Shown in pieces: positions 14,089 through 64,000 of a DNA stretch of 64,000 nucleotides. The notes beneath the pieces were generated by a model. It saw only the letters and a list, made by a program, of their open reading frames with translations, ran no database searches and had not been told where the DNA came from. Source of the DNA: Flaccisagitta enflata (Eukaryota; Chaetognatha; Sagittoidea; Aphragmophora); contig OZ231127.1 in assembly GCA_965153355.1 (NCBI GenBank), positions 35,588,001 through 35,652,000 on the forward strand, read 5' to 3'. Within the stretch, counting starts at the first letter, position 1; every line of letters begins with the position of its first letter. The position numbers were made by a program, and so were the translations under genes.

Positions 14089-14265
14089 CAGTTGAACCCC
14101 GCTCTAACAGATCCGCCATCAACTGAATTCCGCGTATAACAGATGCAAATTCATGATCCCTTCAAGTTAATTTCTAGTATTTCCTTTGATGGCAATAACA
14201 GAAGTCCGCTTTTAATAGAAGAAAATTGTTAGTCCCCTGAAATCCGTTAGAGCGGGGTTCAACTG
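14089..14265. mobile_element. Tc1/mariner-pogo-like MITE (177 bp)
   Basis: The ends are CAGTTGAACCCCGCTCTAAC and its inverted match GTTAGAGCGGGGTTCAACTG, flanked by TA on both sides. TIRs beginning CAGTTGAACC are typical of pogo/Tigger-type MITEs. No coding capacity. Confidence 0.85.
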
Positions 14266-14267
14266 TA

Positions 14268-16270
14268 TCATCAAAAGAATGACAACAAAAACAAAGCAAT
14301 TTCATCTCGAGAGGGATAATGAAATCAATATGATTATTCCGCTAGTGTTAAAAAAAGGAGATTCGAACCAGTGTAAAACAAAAGAAGATATATCAGGGGA
14401 AAAGCTGCAAGCGAACGTGTGTTGTGTATCGTGTAGCTCAATACGTCTGTTCGTCGATCCAACAGTCTTTTTTTATCTTCTTTTTGCAAGTTATGTGCAA
14501 TGCACGGTTCAAACTTCGGTTTGGTCCTCTGCGTACTATTCGTTAGCCCTGCCCCTCTACCACCTGCATACAACTCAGACCGTCATGTACCCTGCCTTTC
14601 TTACTATTAAACAAACCCTCGAAATGTGATTTACATTCTCAAATATGACGTGATCGGATGATATTATCACAGCTCTGATGGATTAACTCAGTATGCATAA
14701 TTTGTTTCCAATCTTTCGGCGATGCTCACACGAGGAGAGCCTAAAGGAAGGAAAAATCTTAACTTAGTTGCAATTGAAATTTTTCGATTATCTCTCATTA
14801 CCACTACCACTATGATAACCATTTTTTTTCTGCGTAATTGCTGATAATGGGAGAGCATGGGTCATAACAGTACTGAAGGAATATGACAGAAAGGGCTATT
14901 TTCGCTTTCTTAGGCTAACCAAGAATGAGATACGTATCAAAGGGGTTGAATGTCTCGTCCAGATGAAAAAAAACCGACATGCTTAAATGTTCATCTCAAA
15001 TTAGTGCGATTCAAAGAAAATTTTATTGGGATGTTGTACATCTTATTCCACGTGCAGGAAATAAAAAAGCTTTGTTCTTTACTCTTTGTGTATGTGTGTG
15101 TATATTCAGCACGACCAAGGAAAAAAGTTTTCTTTTAACGGGGTGCGTAAAACCGAGAAGAAATTCGCGAGATATGAAATTTTAGTTACGGGTCCCCTTG
15201 AAAAAGACTAGAAAGCACATTTTCATTGTTAGTTATAAGTCATACAGAGGGGTTTGGGTCATGATTAAGATGAATGAAACACATGGACGGACCGACGAAC
15301 ACACCAATAAACAGAGATGCGAATATGCATCTTGGGGGGAAGTGTTTTCTTAATGAATTCTTTTGTGATGAGGTAGGGGGGGGGGGAAGGGGGTGGCGAT
15401 ATCATGTAACCGTTTGGTAAGAAAGGATTGGTTGTTACGCTCTTATTTCGACCCAGTTCAGGGAGTATTGAATGTTCGCCCGGCGCTTCACGATTTACTA
15501 GACATATCACTAAGTTCAAGCATGCTTCACTAAGATGTTAACTGATGGGGTATTAGGAAGAAAATCTCCAAATAGAAAATTGGTAAAGAACTAGCAATGG
15601 CAAAGGGTTACCTTGACTGGAAAAGGGGGGTAAACGTCTTTTTTACCGAAAACAAAAAAATTATGAACTGAAGTATCATGACAGCAGCGTTGCAGCAATA
15701 ATTCCTAAATTCAAACCAATTTTCTTTCGTAAGGACCAACAAGTTTAGTCGCTAGCACAATTTTGGTTAAACGGAAAATCGGCGGAACGATTATTTAGGC
15801 ATTGCGGCAACGGTTTAGCCACGAAACCGCTCCCGCCCCTGCCCACCGCACCACTGCCCACCGCACCACTGACCCTGCCCCCGCAAGCGACCACTATTTG
15901 TATCCGGCCATGTTCACTCAATTCAGGCCAACAAATGAACCGAAATAAGAACCCTACATTTTTAGCAACAAACTCTCTCTCTCTCTCTCTGCTGGGCGAT
16001 TGCAGAAATGCCAAATGATTTACCCCTGTTTTCCAGCGTTCGGCTCCACCCTTTGACAATGTTTCATAATCAAAAGCAAAATACTGAAAAATCGTAACTC
16101 TTTTAGGCTATCACCGATGCATTTATTCCGTAAATAGCGCTTATTACATGCTTCGTCTACCCAGTTAACCTTAAGAATGTTGATTATCCTATTATATAAT
16201 GTAAAATCATTTTACTAGCAGACTCGTTGTGGTTGACTTAAAAAATAAAGAGAAGAAAGGGAGTATGAGA
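14268..16270. other. Region downstream of the IRAG-like gene, no gene recognised
   Basis: Single-copy DNA with short open frames only. It would hold the 3' UTR of the IRAG-like gene just below 16271. I looked here for an exon encoding the missing membrane anchor and saw none with good splice sites. Confidence 0.4.

Positions 16271-64000
<47,730 letters not shown>

Overview
This window is nuclear DNA from an invertebrate animal. The genes are split by introns with GT-AG (once GC-AG) borders, and the products belong to animal families: two FMRFamide-receptor-like class A GPCRs and an IP3-receptor-associated coiled-coil protein of the IRAG/MRVI1/JAW1 family. Most of the DNA is simple-sequence arrays, minisatellites and short non-autonomous transposons, as in a large, repeat-rich genome. 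The species cannot be named from the sequence. There are no bacterial-style operons, and no rRNA, tRNA or CRISPR array was found.

Layout. 1-16270: no recognisable gene. It holds a 163-bp tandem repeat (220-1030), a 4.6-kb array of a 51-bp minisatellite (4540-9640), a foldback element (12597-13227) and a pogo-like MITE (14089-14265). 16271-18398 (minus strand): the last four exons of the IRAG-like gene. Its earlier exons lie at 62899-64000, also on the minus strand, and the gene runs off the right edge. The intron between (18399-62898, about 44.5 kb) contains two GPCR genes on the opposite strand. GPCR-1 spans 25826-34991 (8 exons, 617 aa). GPCR-2 spans 39170-62435 (10 exons, 1003 aa). For all three genes I assembled the exons by hand. 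Every junction keeps the reading frame, and the joined proteins show the expected landmarks (seven TM segments; the coiled-coil core of IRAG).

The most unusual item is GPCR-2. Between TM6 and TM7, where relatives have a short extracellular loop, one 1178-bp exon (54723-55900) plus the start of the next adds about 415 residues of Pro/Gly/Met-rich, Thr-rich and Asn-rich sequence. The exon has phase 1 on the left and phase 0 on the right, so skipping it would shift the frame before TM7. If the model is right, this is a receptor with a giant, low-complexity third extracellular loop.

A dispersed element family recurs about 15 times. One end has a small hairpin head of the type TTTTTAGTCGCG..CGCGACT, followed by a GTCC/GTCG tetranucleotide run. 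The other end is GGCCGTGTATCCGGCCTTGTT. The plan resembles the microsatellite-bearing pearl and DINE-1/HINE elements. Copies lie inside introns of both receptors. One supplies the last base of the GPCR-1 stop codon, one starts 6 nt into a GPCR-2 intron, and several enclose large satellite arrays. A hAT-type MITE with a perfect 8-bp target duplication, a TTAA/TA-flanked element, three long foldbacks and a 731-bp tandem repeat complete the repeat landscape.

Functional reading (family knowledge plus inference): FMRFamide-type receptors commonly signal through Gq and IP3, and IRAG proteins bind and modulate IP3 receptors. The nesting therefore places receptor and effector-regulator genes at one locus. 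Whether they are co-regulated is unknown.
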